Positions 12,091 through 12,871 of a DNA stretch of 12,871 nt are shown here, piece by piece (position 1 is the stretch's first letter; the number at the start of each line of letters is the position of its first letter). Source of the stretch: Actinomycetota bacterium (GTDB lineage: Bacteria > Actinomycetota > Actinomycetes > Actinomycetales > Microbacteriaceae); the NCBI GenBank assembly GCA_027728145.1, contig JAQBZV010000010.1, forward strand, positions 1 to 12,871. The letters are read 5' to 3'. The notes beneath the pieces are model-generated. The model was not told the DNA's origin and searched no databases. It was given only the letters and a program-made list of their open reading frames with translations. The translations under genes and the position numbers were made by a program.

Positions 12091-12871
12091 CTACTTCTTG
12101 GTGTCGGTGTCGTCGTCGACAACTTCAGCGTCGACGATGTCTTCGTCCTCTGCCGAGTCGCTCGACTCGCCATCCTCGGGAGCTCCCGCCTCGGGTTCGG
12201 CCTGGTAGAGGGCCTCACCCAGTTTGGTCTGGCTGGTGGCCAGCGCTTCCATGGCTTTCTTGAGCGCGTCCTCGTCCTCGCCCGCAAGCGCGGACTTGAG
12301 GGCGTCAACATCAGCCTGGACTTCGGACTTGACGTCGTCGGGGAGCTTCTCGTCGTTCTCCTTGAGGATCTTCTCCACGGAGTAGACCAACTGCTCGGCC
12401 TGGTTACGCTCTTCGGCTGATTCGCGTCGCTTCTTGTCTTCCGCGGCGTTTTCCTCAGCCTCGCGCACCATGCGCTCGATGTCTTCCTTGGGCAGAGACG
12501 ATCCACCGGTGATGGTCATCGACTGCTCCTTGTTCGTACCCTTGTCCTTGGCGGACACGTGAACGATTCCGTTGGCGTCGATGTCGAAGGTCACCTCAAC
12601 CTGGGGGATTCCCCGAGGGGCCGGTGCAATACCGGTCAGCTCGAAGGTTCCCAGCGGCTTGTTGTCCCGGGTGAACTCGCGCTCACCCTGGAACACCTGG
12701 ATCGACACCGAAGGCTGGTTGTCATCCGCGGTGGTGAAGGTTTCGCTGCGCTTGGTGGGGATGGCGGTGTTGCGCTCGATGAGCTTGGTCATGATGCCAC
12801 CCTTGGTCTCGATTCCGAGGCTCAGGGGGGTGACGTCAATCAGCAGAACGTCTTTGCGCTCACCCATCAGA
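12091..12871 (-). CDS. dnaK: Hsp70 chaperone DnaK, C-terminal part (5' part outside the window)
   Basis: The gene ends at TAG 12093-12091 and runs off the right edge, so about 260 C-terminal residues are visible. The sequence begins at the end of the nucleotide-binding domain with the interdomain linker [16 protein letters not shown], the hinge that passes ATP state to the substrate site. The beta-sandwich substrate domain follows, with [20 protein letters not shown], the substrate-loop region [20 protein letters not shown] and [20 protein letters not shown]. The alpha-helical lid starts near [20 protein letters not shown]. The tail is acidic ([19 protein letters not shown]). An internal ATG at 12867 is only a methionine of the mature protein, not the start. 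It is first in the operon with grpE, dnaJ, hspR and clpB; the promoter and any HAIR operator lie beyond the window. Confidence 0.97.
   Translation of the reverse strand, partial: LMGERKDVLLIDVTPLSLGIETKGGIMTKLIERNTAIPTKRSETFTTADDNQPSVSIQVFQGEREFTRDNKPLGTFELTGIAPAPRGIPQVEVTFDIDANGIVHVSAKDKGTNKEQSMTITGGSSLPKEDIERMVREAEENAAEDKKRRESAEERNQAEQLVYSVEKILKENDEKLPDDVKSEVQADVDALKSALAGEDEDALKKAMEALATSQTKLGEALYQAEPEAGAPEDGESSDSAEDEDIVDAEVVDDDTDTKK

Noticed and set aside
12865..12867. ATG at the right edge as a gene start
   Set aside because: The frame continues to the window edge, and the sequence is the middle of DnaK just before the interdomain linker.
1..12871. CRISPR array, tRNA or rRNA gene, insertion sequence, integrase or phage gene
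   Set aside because: No regularly spaced direct repeats, cloverleaf-like sequence, transposase frame or terminal repeats were seen.

Overview
This window is gene-dense DNA of roughly 59% G+C, judged by eye. It looks chromosomal and comes from an actinobacterium, most likely a small-genome member of the Microbacteriaceae. The reasons are the actinobacterial heat-shock order dnaK-grpE-dnaJ-hspR-clpB, a ClpB without its N-terminal domain, a Septum_form-type membrane protein, a DUF6421-type protein, and genes whose start codons sit 6-7 bases after a TANNNT -10 box (leaderless transcripts). The family-level assignment comes from remembered protein families, not a database search.

Left part (1-4645): the 3' end of a LuxR-type HTH gene (+), a TrmH/SpoU-type RNA methyltransferase (-), an orphan beta-class N6-adenine DNA methyltransferase (+), a membrane-anchored Septum_form-like protein (-) directly coupled behind pyrE (-), exonuclease III (+) and an AEC-family permease (-). 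Genes alternate in direction. Every convergent pair overlaps at its stop codons, and two divergent pairs share spacers of only 35-38 bp.

Middle part (4646-7867): a 151-bp divergent spacer holding three small inverted repeats, then a DUF6421-like protein with an HDxxH motif and, 21 bp further on, a PLP-dependent threonine-aldolase-like enzyme (both +). The latter converges on a nitroreductase-family flavoprotein (-).

Right part (7918-12871): the protein disaggregation and refolding operon, read right to left: dnaK (5' part outside the window), grpE, a zinc-finger-less dnaJ, the repressor hspR and a ClpB lacking the N-domain. Gaps are 3-13 bp. DnaK, DnaJ and GrpE form the Hsp70 cycle, ClpB is the disaggregase that works with it, and HspR (with DnaK as co-repressor in known systems) would close a feedback loop on the whole operon. 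The operon promoter lies outside the window.

No tRNA, rRNA, CRISPR array, insertion sequence, phage gene or convincing intrinsic terminator was seen, and no gene-free stretch exceeds 151 bp. I see no clear novel multi-gene system. The items most worth a second look are two perfect 24-bp palindromes inside coding sequence (trmH-like and grpE), the paired leaderless promoters, the N-less ClpB under HspR, and the possible metal site of the DUF6421 protein.
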